A stretch of DNA of 43,185 nucleotides, from positions 1 to 43,185 of the forward strand of contig CALNBT010000165.1 of the NCBI GenBank assembly GCA_937874345.1, in the 5' to 3' direction. Each line of letters begins with the position of its first letter. Position 1 is the stretch's first letter. The position numbers and the translations under genes were made by a program. The notes beneath the pieces are model-generated. The model was not told where the DNA came from. It ran no database searches and saw only the letters and a list, made by a program, of their open reading frames with translations. Positions 34,101 to 40,759 of this stretch are shown here, piece by piece. The stretch is from an uncultured Prevotella sp. GTDB taxonomy: Bacteria > Bacteroidota > Bacteroidia > Bacteroidales > Bacteroidaceae.

Positions 34101-34501
34101 AAATCGGTTGCTGTTACAATCGTTTCTTCGTTTTCTGCAAATCGTCTTGCTGTATCTTTCATGATGCTGAAAGCTACAGGCATCACTTCATTAAGTGCTT
34201 TTTCGTAAATTTCGAGTGTCTCTTTCTCTAATTTGTCAATCTCTTCGAAGATCGGTTCGCGTTCATCGATATCTGTTTCTTCTATTTTATTCTTCAGTTC
34301 AGCGATCTTTGCTTTTTGTTCTTTCGCCGAATCTTGGACATATTTTTGTATTTCCTTGGTCTTAGCGCGCAACTCATCGTTGCTCAGCTTTTTGATGTCA
34401 GGGTATGCTGCCTTTACGGTCTCAACAAGGGGTTGTATCAATCTCATGTCTCGTGTAGACTTGTCACCGAACAACGATTTTAAAATGTTATTGAAATTCA
34501 T
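31169..34501 (-). CDS. secA: Preprotein translocase ATPase SecA
   Basis: The motor that drives unfolded proteins through SecYEG. It is 1110 aa, about 200 longer than E. coli SecA. Walker A is MATGEGKT (192-199), Walker B/DEAD is IVDEVDSVLIDDARTPL, and nucleotide-binding domain 2 carries IATNMAGRGTDIKL and RQLRGRAGRQGDPGSS. The final 22 residues are the zinc-binding SEC-C motif CPCGSGKKFKNCHG, for SecB and ribosome contact. The extra length comes mostly from a charged helical insertion after residue 40 (about 55-100) and a long insertion after the DARTPLIISGP motif (about 330-440), both usual in Bacteroidetes. It has its own -7 element and a strong terminator, so it is monocistronic. Confidence 0.98.
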   Translation of the reverse strand: MNFNNILKSLFGDKSTRDMRLIQPLVETVKAAYPDIKKLSNDELRAKTKEIQKYVQDSAKEQKAKIAELKNKIEETDIDEREPIFEEIDKLEKETLEIYEKALNEVMPVAFSIMKDTARRFAENEETIVTATDFDRELAADPSKDFVTIDGDKAIYHNSWTAGGNLQKWEMVHYDVQLFGGIALHQGKIAEMATGEGKTLVATLPVFLNALTGNGVHVVTVNDYLAKRDSEWMGPLYEFNGLSVDCIDKHRPNSNERRKAYLADITFGTNNEFGFDYLRDNMAVAPADLVQRAHNYGIVDEVDSVLIDDARTPLIISGPVPKGDDQMFEEYQPLVERLVDVQRKLATQYLAEAKQKISEGQATKNQKETEEGFLALYRSYKSLPKNKPLIKYLSEEGIKAGMLKTEEYYMQNNNREMPKAVEPLYFVVDEKLNSCDLTDKGTEWLSKQVNDKALFVLPDITSQLSALENAKDLNDEERLDQKDELLAHYGVQSERVHTLQQLLKAYTMFNRDDEYVVIEGEVKIVDEQTGRIMEGRRWSDGLHQAIEAKEHVHVEAATQTFATITLQNYFRMYHKLSGMTGTASTEAGEFWDIYKLDVVEIPTNKPIQRTDMDDRVYKTAREKYAAVIEEIEQMRNSGRPCLVGTTSVEISELLSRMLQIRNIPHNVLNAKLHQKEADIVAQAGQSFDGLGSVTIATNMAGRGTDIKLSPEVKAAGGLAIIGTERHESRRVDRQLRGRAGRQGDPGSSVFYVSLEDKLMRLFGSERIASVMDRFGMKDGERIESPIISKSIERAQKKVEENNFGIRKNLLEYDDVMNKQRTVIYEKRRHALMGERIGMDITNIVWDRCVNIIETNDYEGCKEHFLKQLAMECPFTEEEFINGDKNDLAERSFQDAMASFKRKTDRIQSVAWPVVKQVEETQGNRFERIAVPITDGKRVYQISCNLKDAYNTEGKDVVKQFEKTILLHIIDENWKENLRQLDELRHSVQNASYEQKDPLLIFKLESAKLWDSMIDEMNNQTASILMRGQIPEMQQQSVQEAAPEERSQRYNEQKDDLTDPSQEAAAHQDTRENAEQVHHTPIVKDKMPRPNDLCPCGSGKKFKNCHGKNIR

Positions 34502-34544
34502 TTTCTATATTTGATTTTATTATTTACAATATAATAAGCTATTG

Positions 34545-34552
34545 CAAAATTA
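34545..34552 (-). promoter_or_regulatory. Candidate -7 element of secA
   Basis: The minus strand reads TAATTTTG, an exact -7 match, 43 bases before the secA ATG at 34501. No -33 TTG at the right spacing is visible in this very AT-rich gap. Confidence 0.5.
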
Positions 34553-34634
34553 CGAATAATATTTGTATTATCGTATTTATGAATTAATTAATCATGTTTT
34601 CTGTAAATTTACGCTTTTACGATGCGTAATGCCC

Positions 34635-34660
34635 CTTCAATAAAAAAACAATTATTGAAG
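34635..34660 (-). terminator. Hairpin overlapping the stop of the PafA-like gene
   Basis: On the minus strand CTTCAATAA (34660-34652, containing the TAA stop) pairs with TTATTGAAG (34643-34635) around an 8-base T-rich loop. The stem is AT-rich and the T-run lies in the loop, so it could be a weak terminator or simply protect the 3' end. Confidence 0.35.
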
Positions 34661-36016
34661 AGGTGCGGATTTGCAGGCGTTCGGAGCCCTTATTTGAATA
34701 GCTTTTGCAATGGTTGGCGCAATTCGGTCCACCGTTACAGGAGTTGTGATGCGCTGTGGCTTGACACCTGCTCCATATAAAATGATTGGGAAAGGTACAA
34801 ACGACGCGCGGGCTATATAATTATCGTGATTGTCTTCATTGATGAGTTGCCAACCTGGGGATACTTCGATGACTAAGTCTCCACTGATAGATGGATTATA
34901 AGGACTTTCACACACCGTCCTAATACCTGCAATCTGAACAAGGAAAGCTTTTGATCTTGAAATAATGTCATCAAATGAAATAAGCTTGTCTTCGATCAGT
35001 TTTCTATTCAAATAGATCTGATTCAAATAGCAAGTTTCAACGTATCTGCCTTGGCCATAGATCGCACCAAGATACATATTGAGCAGGTTTGCTGCTCGGT
35101 TGATAAAGAAATTACCAGTGGGAATGCGGTATTTGGCATAATCAACCTTTGGATCTTCAGCATATCCTGTACTGGTCAACACAAACAATACTTTGTCTGC
35201 ACCTACATTCTGCTCTATACCAGTAATCAGTGAGGCAAGGGTGTTGTCTAATCTTCTGTAGATATTTTCAAAATCTACCCGCCAATTTGTGTTGTTCGAA
35301 TTCGCTGCAGACAAGGTGATAGCCAGATAATCAGTGACATCATCACGCCCCATGGCATTGTCTTTCAAGTAATCAATGGCCAGATTGCTAACCGCATCGT
35401 TCATCCCGGCTGGCTTTTGATCGGGTCTTGGTTTGGTACTTCGGTAGGCGTTCAACCATTTCTGTGCTTTGTCACTATAGTAACTTGAGGTAGCCCAGTT
35501 GCCTGTTTTATCGTCAATCCATACAGCCCCGTCGGCAGCATGGCCTGCCGAAAGTACAGCCATATCTCTTTGTGGAGCGATTCCGACGACTATCGATGAT
35601 CCATTTGAAGAAACTTTCAATTCGTCGCTAATTGTTGATGTAGAAAGTTTCCCTGGTGATGTTTTATATTGTGCGTCATCAATACAAAAAACAGGCCTCA
35701 ATGTTTTACGATCTAGCCATTTAATGCCTATGATGTTGTGGTAAAAAGGAGTCGTTCCGGTTGCTATTGTGGCAATAGCCGAAGCTCTGTCAACAGGCTC
35801 AACAGGATAACTGGCCGCCTCATAAACGCATCCTTGCTGTAACAGTTTCTTAAAACCGTTTTGCGTATACAATGGTGAATAATGCTCGATATAATCGTTT
35901 CGCAACTGATCGATGGTTATATTCACAACCAAACGCGGCGCAAGCTGCAGTGTCTGCGCTTGTGTTGCCTGGCCCGTAAGGGTGGCGATGATCATTGCCG
36001 AGATATATCTATTCAT
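34652..36016 (-). CDS. PafA-like alkaline phosphatase-fold protein with degenerate active site
   Basis: A 454-residue secreted protein of the alkaline phosphatase superfamily, closest in layout to Bacteroidetes PafA-type phosphatases, with a signal peptide ending near QATQA-Q. Fold marks are NITIDQLRNDYIE (Asp36, a metal ligand in PafA), LSAGHAADGAVWIDDKTG (156-172) and the C-terminal VPFPIILYGAGVKP with VDRIAPTIAKAIQI. Catalytic positions look lost: the nucleophile loop, normally with Thr/Ser followed by PGHAS, reads PVEPVDRASAIATIATGTTP; the usual S-x-D-x-x-GH motif is SAANSNNTNW (236-245); the usual DHG is TSTGYAED (281-288). A His at 397 aligns with the last metal-binding His. I infer a pseudo-enzyme or one with altered chemistry. 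Its ATG directly abuts the stop of the Lnb-like gene. Confidence 0.8.
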   Translation of the reverse strand: MNRYISAMIIATLTGQATQAQTLQLAPRLVVNITIDQLRNDYIEHYSPLYTQNGFKKLLQQGCVYEAASYPVEPVDRASAIATIATGTTPFYHNIIGIKWLDRKTLRPVFCIDDAQYKTSPGKLSTSTISDELKVSSNGSSIVVGIAPQRDMAVLSAGHAADGAVWIDDKTGNWATSSYYSDKAQKWLNAYRSTKPRPDQKPAGMNDAVSNLAIDYLKDNAMGRDDVTDYLAITLSAANSNNTNWRVDFENIYRRLDNTLASLITGIEQNVGADKVLFVLTSTGYAEDPKVDYAKYRIPTGNFFINRAANLLNMYLGAIYGQGRYVETCYLNQIYLNRKLIEDKLISFDDIISRSKAFLVQIAGIRTVCESPYNPSISGDLVIEVSPGWQLINEDNHDNYIARASFVPFPIILYGAGVKPQRITTPVTVDRIAPTIAKAIQIRAPNACKSAPLQ

Positions 36017-37225
36017 CTATGTTTGTTTGGTTAGTTTTTGTGAAAAGAACATAAGCCAACCATATCTTATTAACAAAGATAGTGCCACAATTATCATTCC
36101 TTCGGCATAATGCTGAAAAAATGACAGTGCCAAGAACAAACAAAGTAGCAAAGCCCAAAGTTTTAAATATGAATGTATTTTGCGTTTACGTAATTGTTTG
36201 ACAGTTGGGTATAAGAAAATCAATGATAATGGCGATAGCAACAATATTTGAAAGTTAAGACTCACTGTAGGATGCTGTGAAAAGATCATAGCGGTTAAAA
36301 TGATCCCTGCCAAACCTGTGATGAGGAGGAGAATCAAATCATATCCCCAAAAAATATGTTTTGTCCTCCATTCAGCCAAACAAATCAAAAGCGTTGCAAC
36401 AAATAATAACAGCATACATTCCATCGGGGTGGTGGTAGAGGATGAAGTGTTCTGCGAAGTCTTCGCCACCAGATAGTTACTACTGGCAACTAACGGATGT
36501 CGCTGGCCATTATGTGTAATAACGATAGCATGTTCAAAATTAGCGCGAAGGCTGTCAGGCAAAAATTGCTGTTGGCTATTATTTGTCTTTGAGTCAGCCT
36601 TTACGCCTAGCAGTAGGTCGTTGCCAAAACGTGACCATCGGTCGTTTATAGTCCATTGATGAATCATCTCTCTATAGGAGGATGTAATATTTTTGTTCTC
36701 TGGATAGAGGACGTTTCCTTGAATGTGGTCTGTAATCAAATCACGCGCCCGTGTTGAACAGTTGTCATAAAAATAATTGTATCTGTAAACTCTGTTTTCA
36801 GGTCGGTAATTGATATCAATAGCTTGTGTGATAGCCCACTTTTCTTCTCTCGATAAGTTTAAAATCTGTTCGTTGACCCATCGACCCCGACTGCCATATT
36901 CTGTAATGAAGCTTGTAAAATCCTCAATTCCCATTTCATAATCAGTCAGTCCAAAGACAAATCGAAGGATAAAGTGATCTTTCTGAAATGAGAACATTCC
37001 ATAATTGACAGCCACATCTTGATTTCTTCCCAAATCATGGTATCTCACAGCAGTGTGACCATACAATGAATAGACATTCGTTCCAGGCCCACAAGTAAGC
37101 AGGCTGATCTGTACCGAGTCCATACTTTTCAGTATTGTGCTGTCTGTTTGTGCATTGGTTTTGGCTGATGATAATACCAAAGCCAAGACAAAAATGTATC
37201 TGAACAGATATATTAAATGTTTCAC
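36017..37225 (-). CDS. Lnb-like (DUF4105) membrane protein, candidate lipoprotein N-acyltransferase
   Basis: A 402-residue protein whose periplasmic part matches the Lnb N-terminal periplasmic domain (formerly DUF4105, PF13387), a papain-like/NlpC-related thiol fold. Lnb enzymes in Gram-positive bacteria N-acylate lipoproteins. The start is GTG at 37225, giving a signal/anchor (KHLIYLFRYIFVLALVLSS); an earlier GTG at 37252 is possible but would lie upstream of the -7 box. Active-site candidates are His57 in SLYGHTAVRYHD and Cys156 in YFYDNCSTRARD. Residues about 265-395 hold five hydrophobic helices, so the catalytic domain faces the periplasm above a membrane bundle. Bacteroidetes lack a classical Lnt in many cases, which makes a lipoprotein-acylating role attractive; I infer it from family only. 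The PafA-like gene follows with no gap. Confidence 0.8.
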   Translation of the reverse strand: MKHLIYLFRYIFVLALVLSSAKTNAQTDSTILKSMDSVQISLLTCGPGTNVYSLYGHTAVRYHDLGRNQDVAVNYGMFSFQKDHFILRFVFGLTDYEMGIEDFTSFITEYGSRGRWVNEQILNLSREEKWAITQAIDINYRPENRVYRYNYFYDNCSTRARDLITDHIQGNVLYPENKNITSSYREMIHQWTINDRWSRFGNDLLLGVKADSKTNNSQQQFLPDSLRANFEHAIVITHNGQRHPLVASSNYLVAKTSQNTSSSTTTPMECMLLLFVATLLICLAEWRTKHIFWGYDLILLLITGLAGIILTAMIFSQHPTVSLNFQILLLSPLSLIFLYPTVKQLRKRKIHSYLKLWALLLCLFLALSFFQHYAEGMIIVALSLLIRYGWLMFFSQKLTKQT

Positions 37226-37229
37226 GATG

Positions 37230-37237
37230 CAAAAATA
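37230..37237 (-). promoter_or_regulatory. Candidate -7 element of the Lnb-like gene
   Basis: The minus strand reads TATTTTTG, an exact -7 match that ends 4 bases before the GTG start at 37225. No -33 TTG is seen. If real, the transcript would be leaderless. Confidence 0.4.
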
Positions 37238-37281
37238 ACTTATATTTCGCACTTAATGTGCGTTTATTAGAATTTTTTTGA

Positions 37282-37289
37282 TATTTTTG
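37282..37289 (+). promoter_or_regulatory. Candidate -7 element of the OMP-lptC-CNNM operon
   Basis: TATTTTTG, an exact -7 match, 26 bases before the ATG at 37316. No clear -33 TTG. It diverges from the Lnb-like promoter in a gap of only 90 bases. Confidence 0.5.
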
Positions 37290-37315
37290 CAACCAAATTC
37301 GGAAATAAGAATAGA

Positions 37316-38617
37316 ATGAAAAAAGTTACAGTCGCCTTGTTATTGGCAGCATTTTCTGTCTCTGCTTTTGCCCAAAGCGGAACCAACTCGCCATATAGTC
37401 AGTATGGATTGGGAGCTTTGTCTGACCAAACAAGTGGCTTCAATCGAGGTATGAATGGCTTGGGGTATGGATTAAGAGAAAACAATCAGGTTAATTTTCT
37501 GAATCCAGCTTCATATTCAGCTCTCGATTCATTGACATTTATCTTTGATGCAGGTATATCTGGTCAGATCACTAATTTTGAAGAAAAGGGCATTAAGAAG
37601 AATGCTAATAATGCGGATTTCGAATATATCGTTGCCGGATTACGTTTGGCAAGACATATGGGACTTAGCTTTGGTCTGGTTCCTTTCACGAATGTTGGAT
37701 ACAATTATTCCAACCAAACGATTATTAATGTAGATGGCGACAATTTAAAGACGACCTCAACAAATAGTTTTTCGGGAAGCGGTGGTCTTCATCAATTATA
37801 TCTTGGTGTTGGCTGGCAACCTTTTTCAGGTCTTTCTGTTGGTGTAAATGCTGCTTATTTATGGGGGAATATCTCCAAATCTGTTAACAACACTTTTAGT
37901 GATCCGGCAATTAACACCCTGTCGAAGTATTATAATGATTCTATTAAGAGCTATAAAGTAGATTTTGGTATTCAGTATGCGGCTCATCTTTCCAAGAAAG
38001 ACCAATTGATCGTGGGCGCCACATATGGTTTAGGACATCGCTTGAATGATTCACCTCATTGCCGGATCGTGTCTAATAATCCTCAGACCAACGTAACAAA
38101 TACTCAGACCTATCAGATTGATAATGGTTTAGAAATACCCACATCTATTGGAGTTGGATTGGCTTGGTACCATAATGATAAATGGAAAATTGGTGCAGAT
38201 TATCAGTTGCAGCAATGGTCAAAAACCCAATATCCGGTCTATTCTATTGTCAACAATATCCCACAATACAAATTAACGGATGGAATGTTCAGTGACAGGA
38301 ATAAAGTTACTTTGGGAGGCGAATATTTCAACAATGAAAGAAGCCGTAATTTCTTTAAGACATTGCGTTATCGTGCAGGTGTTTCTTATGCCACACCTTA
38401 TTTGAAGATCAATGGTCAGGACGGCCCTAAAGAATATAGTGTGAGTGCTGGTTTTGGTATTCCCATCATGAATGCTTTCAACAATCGCTCTATCTTGAAC
38501 ATTTCTGCGCAGTGGGTTCGTATGGATTCACAGACATTCATCAAGGAAAATACCTTCAGAATCAATATTGGACTTACCTTTAACGAGCATTGGTTTGCTA
38601 AGTGGAAGGTTGAATAA
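37316..38617 (+). CDS. Outer-membrane beta-barrel protein (Bacteroidetes 'SPYSxYGLG' family)
   Basis: A 433-residue protein with a signal peptide (MKKVTVALLLAAFSVSAFAQ) and the mature start SGTNSPYSQYGLGALSDQTS, a conserved pattern in a group of Bacteroidetes outer-membrane proteins without known function. The body is a run of alternating hydrophobic strands with glycine and aromatic residues at strand ends (RHMGLSFGLVPFTNVGYNYS, HQLYLGVGWQPFSGLSVGVN, FGIPIMNAFNNRSILNISAQ), fitting a barrel of 12-16 strands resembling FadL/OmpP1-type channels. It starts a plus-strand group with lptC and a CNNM protein, 28 bases ahead of lptC, so a role in envelope transport is possible. The exact function is unknown. 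Confidence 0.8.
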   Translation: MKKVTVALLLAAFSVSAFAQSGTNSPYSQYGLGALSDQTSGFNRGMNGLGYGLRENNQVNFLNPASYSALDSLTFIFDAGISGQITNFEEKGIKKNANNADFEYIVAGLRLARHMGLSFGLVPFTNVGYNYSNQTIINVDGDNLKTTSTNSFSGSGGLHQLYLGVGWQPFSGLSVGVNAAYLWGNISKSVNNTFSDPAINTLSKYYNDSIKSYKVDFGIQYAAHLSKKDQLIVGATYGLGHRLNDSPHCRIVSNNPQTNVTNTQTYQIDNGLEIPTSIGVGLAWYHNDKWKIGADYQLQQWSKTQYPVYSIVNNIPQYKLTDGMFSDRNKVTLGGEYFNNERSRNFFKTLRYRAGVSYATPYLKINGQDGPKEYSVSAGFGIPIMNAFNNRSILNISAQWVRMDSQTFIKENTFRINIGLTFNEHWFAKWKVE

Positions 38618-38645
38618 CCATCATTATCGTTTGCGAATCATTTGA

Positions 38646-39293
38646 ATGGCCAACAGGACTCCCTCGAATATCGTCGTATTGTTGTTCTTTTTATCTTGTT
38701 TTCTCGTTTCTTGTGAAAAACAAAAAGAACACATTGCCCCTGCCATCCTTGAACGCGATTCTGTGGCAACGATGACGACTTATGGGGTCAATCAGCTGAT
38801 CTCCGATTCGGGTGTCATCAAATATCGAATTGTGACCGAACGCTGGGAAGTATACCAGAACACAAATCATCAGAAATCGGTTTTCTCGAAAGGTGCTTTT
38901 CTCGAGCAGTTTGATGAAAAATTTCATGTTAATTCATATATTCAATGCGATACCGCATATTATTATACTGATAATCAGCTTTGGGAGTTAAGGGGGCGTG
39001 TGCGTATCCTGACAAAAGACGGGTTGCGCTTCTCTAGTGAGCAACTGTTCCTTGACCGGCGGACCCATGTTCTGTATTCACACGTCTTTTCAAAACTGGT
39101 CACTCCCGAAAGAACTTTAGCTGGAACATCTTTTAAAAGTGATGAGCGAATGACTCGCTACACTGTGTCAAATACGCGTGGCTCTTTTGTCAAAACAGAT
39201 TTCACTGGAGCCAATGATACGACCACCGATACCATATCTACCGCCAAAAGGCCCCAAGCTTCTCCGCGTCCCAAAAACCCTTCCATTCCATAA
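38646..39293 (+). CDS. lptC: LPS export protein LptC (lipoprotein form)
   Basis: A periplasmic component of the lipopolysaccharide export bridge, receiving LPS from LptB2FG and passing it to LptA. It is 215 aa. The N terminus ends in FLVSC with Cys23, so it is probably lipid-anchored, unlike the membrane-anchored E. coli form. The beta-jellyroll is visible as GVIKYRIVTERWEVYQ, FSKGAFLEQFDEKF, IQCDTAYYYTDNQLWELRGR and LRFSSEQLFLDRRTHVLYS, repeating the LptC/OstA pattern. A proline- and serine-rich tail follows (about 190-215). The stop TAA overlaps the ATG of the next gene (TAATG), so the two are coupled. Confidence 0.88.
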   Translation: MANRTPSNIVVLLFFLSCFLVSCEKQKEHIAPAILERDSVATMTTYGVNQLISDSGVIKYRIVTERWEVYQNTNHQKSVFSKGAFLEQFDEKFHVNSYIQCDTAYYYTDNQLWELRGRVRILTKDGLRFSSEQLFLDRRTHVLYSHVFSKLVTPERTLAGTSFKSDERMTRYTVSNTRGSFVKTDFTGANDTTTDTISTAKRPQASPRPKNPSIP

Positions 39294-40579
39294 TGACAGC
39301 AATGTTTGCGCATGTCGAAACTTTATTCGTGCTGAATATCATTCTATTGATGATCTTTTCCACCTTTTTCTCTGCCACCATTATTTCTTTTGGCTCGGGT
39401 AACAGGATGTTGGACAAATATCATGAGCCCGTAACGTTGTCTGAACGTATTTTAAGACGTTGTTACGAGCATTCTGAAGGAATTCTTCGAACCATGCACT
39501 TTGCTAAAAGTGCCGTTTTGGTGTTATTGGTGATTTTTTTCTCTTATTTCATGAATTCAACAGTATTTGCTGGAATTCATGTTGCCCTTGCATTTTTGGC
39601 TGACGCCATTCTTTCTGCTTTCTTGATTTTATTCACAACAGAGCTCCTGCCCAGAAGCCTTCTCAATCGCAATTCGCATAAGCTATTGATGATATTGGTT
39701 ATCCCTGCAAGCGTTTTATATCTTATCCTTTGGCCATTTTGTTTTTTGATCAATACGATTTATCATTTTGTTTTGAAGTTGTTTGGTGTTCAAGTAGACC
39801 ATCGGTCTTCTAATGAAGGTTTTTCAAAAGACGATTTGGACGAACTTGTTCAGTCCACCATTCAGAATGCAAGCAATGAGGATGATATTAAAAGTGAGAT
39901 GAAGATATTTCAGAACACGCTTGACTTCAGTGAGATACAGGTCCGCGACTGTATGATTCCACGTACCGAGATCAACTCTGTAGACATTGATACCAGTACC
40001 ATTGACGGATTAATGCAAATGTTTATTGAGACCGGACATTCAAAGATTATTGTCTATAAAGAAGACATCGATCATATTCAAGGTTATATCCACAGTTCGG
40101 AGATGTTTAAAAACTCTGCGACCTGGAAACAAGAGATCAGGTCAATGCCTTTCGTTCCTGAAACGATGAGTGCCCAAAAGCTCATGCAAAAACTGTTATT
40201 GCAGAAAAAAAGTCTGGCTGTTGTCGTGGATGAGTTCGGTGGCACGAGTGGACTCGTTTCCTTAGAAGATATTGTTGAAGAGATTTTTGGTGACATAGAA
40301 GACGAGCACGACAATGACAAATACATTCTTAAGCAAACCGGTGAAGCAGAATTTATTCTCTCTGCAAGGCTTGAAATAGAGAAAGTGAATGATACTTTTG
40401 GACTAAATTTACCCGAAAGCGACAATTATATGACGGTTGGCGGATTGATTCTCGATCGGTATCAGAGTTTCCCAAAACTGAATGAAATTATTCAGATAGA
40501 CAAATTTGAATTTAAAATTCTGAAGAAAACAATGACAAAGATAGAGCTTGTTCAATTGAATATCAAGTCAGATAATTGA
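39293..40579 (+). CDS. CNNM/CorC-type hemolysin family membrane protein (DUF21-CBS-CorC)
   Basis: An inner-membrane protein of the CNNM/CorC family, linked in other bacteria to magnesium and cobalt efflux; GldE is a related member in Bacteroidetes. It is 428 aa. The DUF21 region (about 1-190) has four hydrophobic helices, including LFVLNIILLMIFSTFFSA and SAVLVLLVIFFSYFMNS. Two CBS domains follow: the first begins MIPRTEINSVDIDTSTIDGL, and the second ends AVVVDEFGGTSGLVSLEDIVE, a strong family mark. A C-terminal CorC/HlyC transporter-associated domain closes with LNLPESDNYMTVGGLILDR. Starts inside the lptC stop. A 180-base gap with a promoter separates it from the PpiD-like gene. Confidence 0.93.
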   Translation: MTAMFAHVETLFVLNIILLMIFSTFFSATIISFGSGNRMLDKYHEPVTLSERILRRCYEHSEGILRTMHFAKSAVLVLLVIFFSYFMNSTVFAGIHVALAFLADAILSAFLILFTTELLPRSLLNRNSHKLLMILVIPASVLYLILWPFCFLINTIYHFVLKLFGVQVDHRSSNEGFSKDDLDELVQSTIQNASNEDDIKSEMKIFQNTLDFSEIQVRDCMIPRTEINSVDIDTSTIDGLMQMFIETGHSKIIVYKEDIDHIQGYIHSSEMFKNSATWKQEIRSMPFVPETMSAQKLMQKLLLQKKSLAVVVDEFGGTSGLVSLEDIVEEIFGDIEDEHDNDKYILKQTGEAEFILSARLEIEKVNDTFGLNLPESDNYMTVGGLILDRYQSFPKLNEIIQIDKFEFKILKKTMTKIELVQLNIKSDN

Positions 40580-40632
40580 TAGAAACAGATTATTGGGCAA
40601 AAATTCAATCTAAATATTCACGGATTTGCTAA

Positions 40633-40648
40633 TAATTTTGTATTTTTG
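40633..40648 (+). promoter_or_regulatory. Tandem -7 elements upstream of the PpiD-like gene
   Basis: TAATTTTG (40633-40640) is followed directly by TATTTTTG (40641-40648), both exact TAnnTTTG matches. No TTG lies at the -33 spacing for either; TTTG at 40625-40628 is too near. The leader to the ATG at 40760 would be about 105 bases. Confidence 0.45.
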
Positions 40649-40759
40649 TACGCATTTTGTAAAATATCAAGTACCATGACCTTATATGTAATGATATGCT
40701 TGTCGTTACAAATGTCATAATGTGAAAATAAAATAACAAAAAAACATATAGAATTAAAA

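Noticed and set aside
37249..37263. Short inverted repeat CGCAC-TTAAT-GTGCG between the divergent Lnb-like and OMP genes
   Set aside because: Five-base arms are expected by chance; no regulator or second copy supports an operator.
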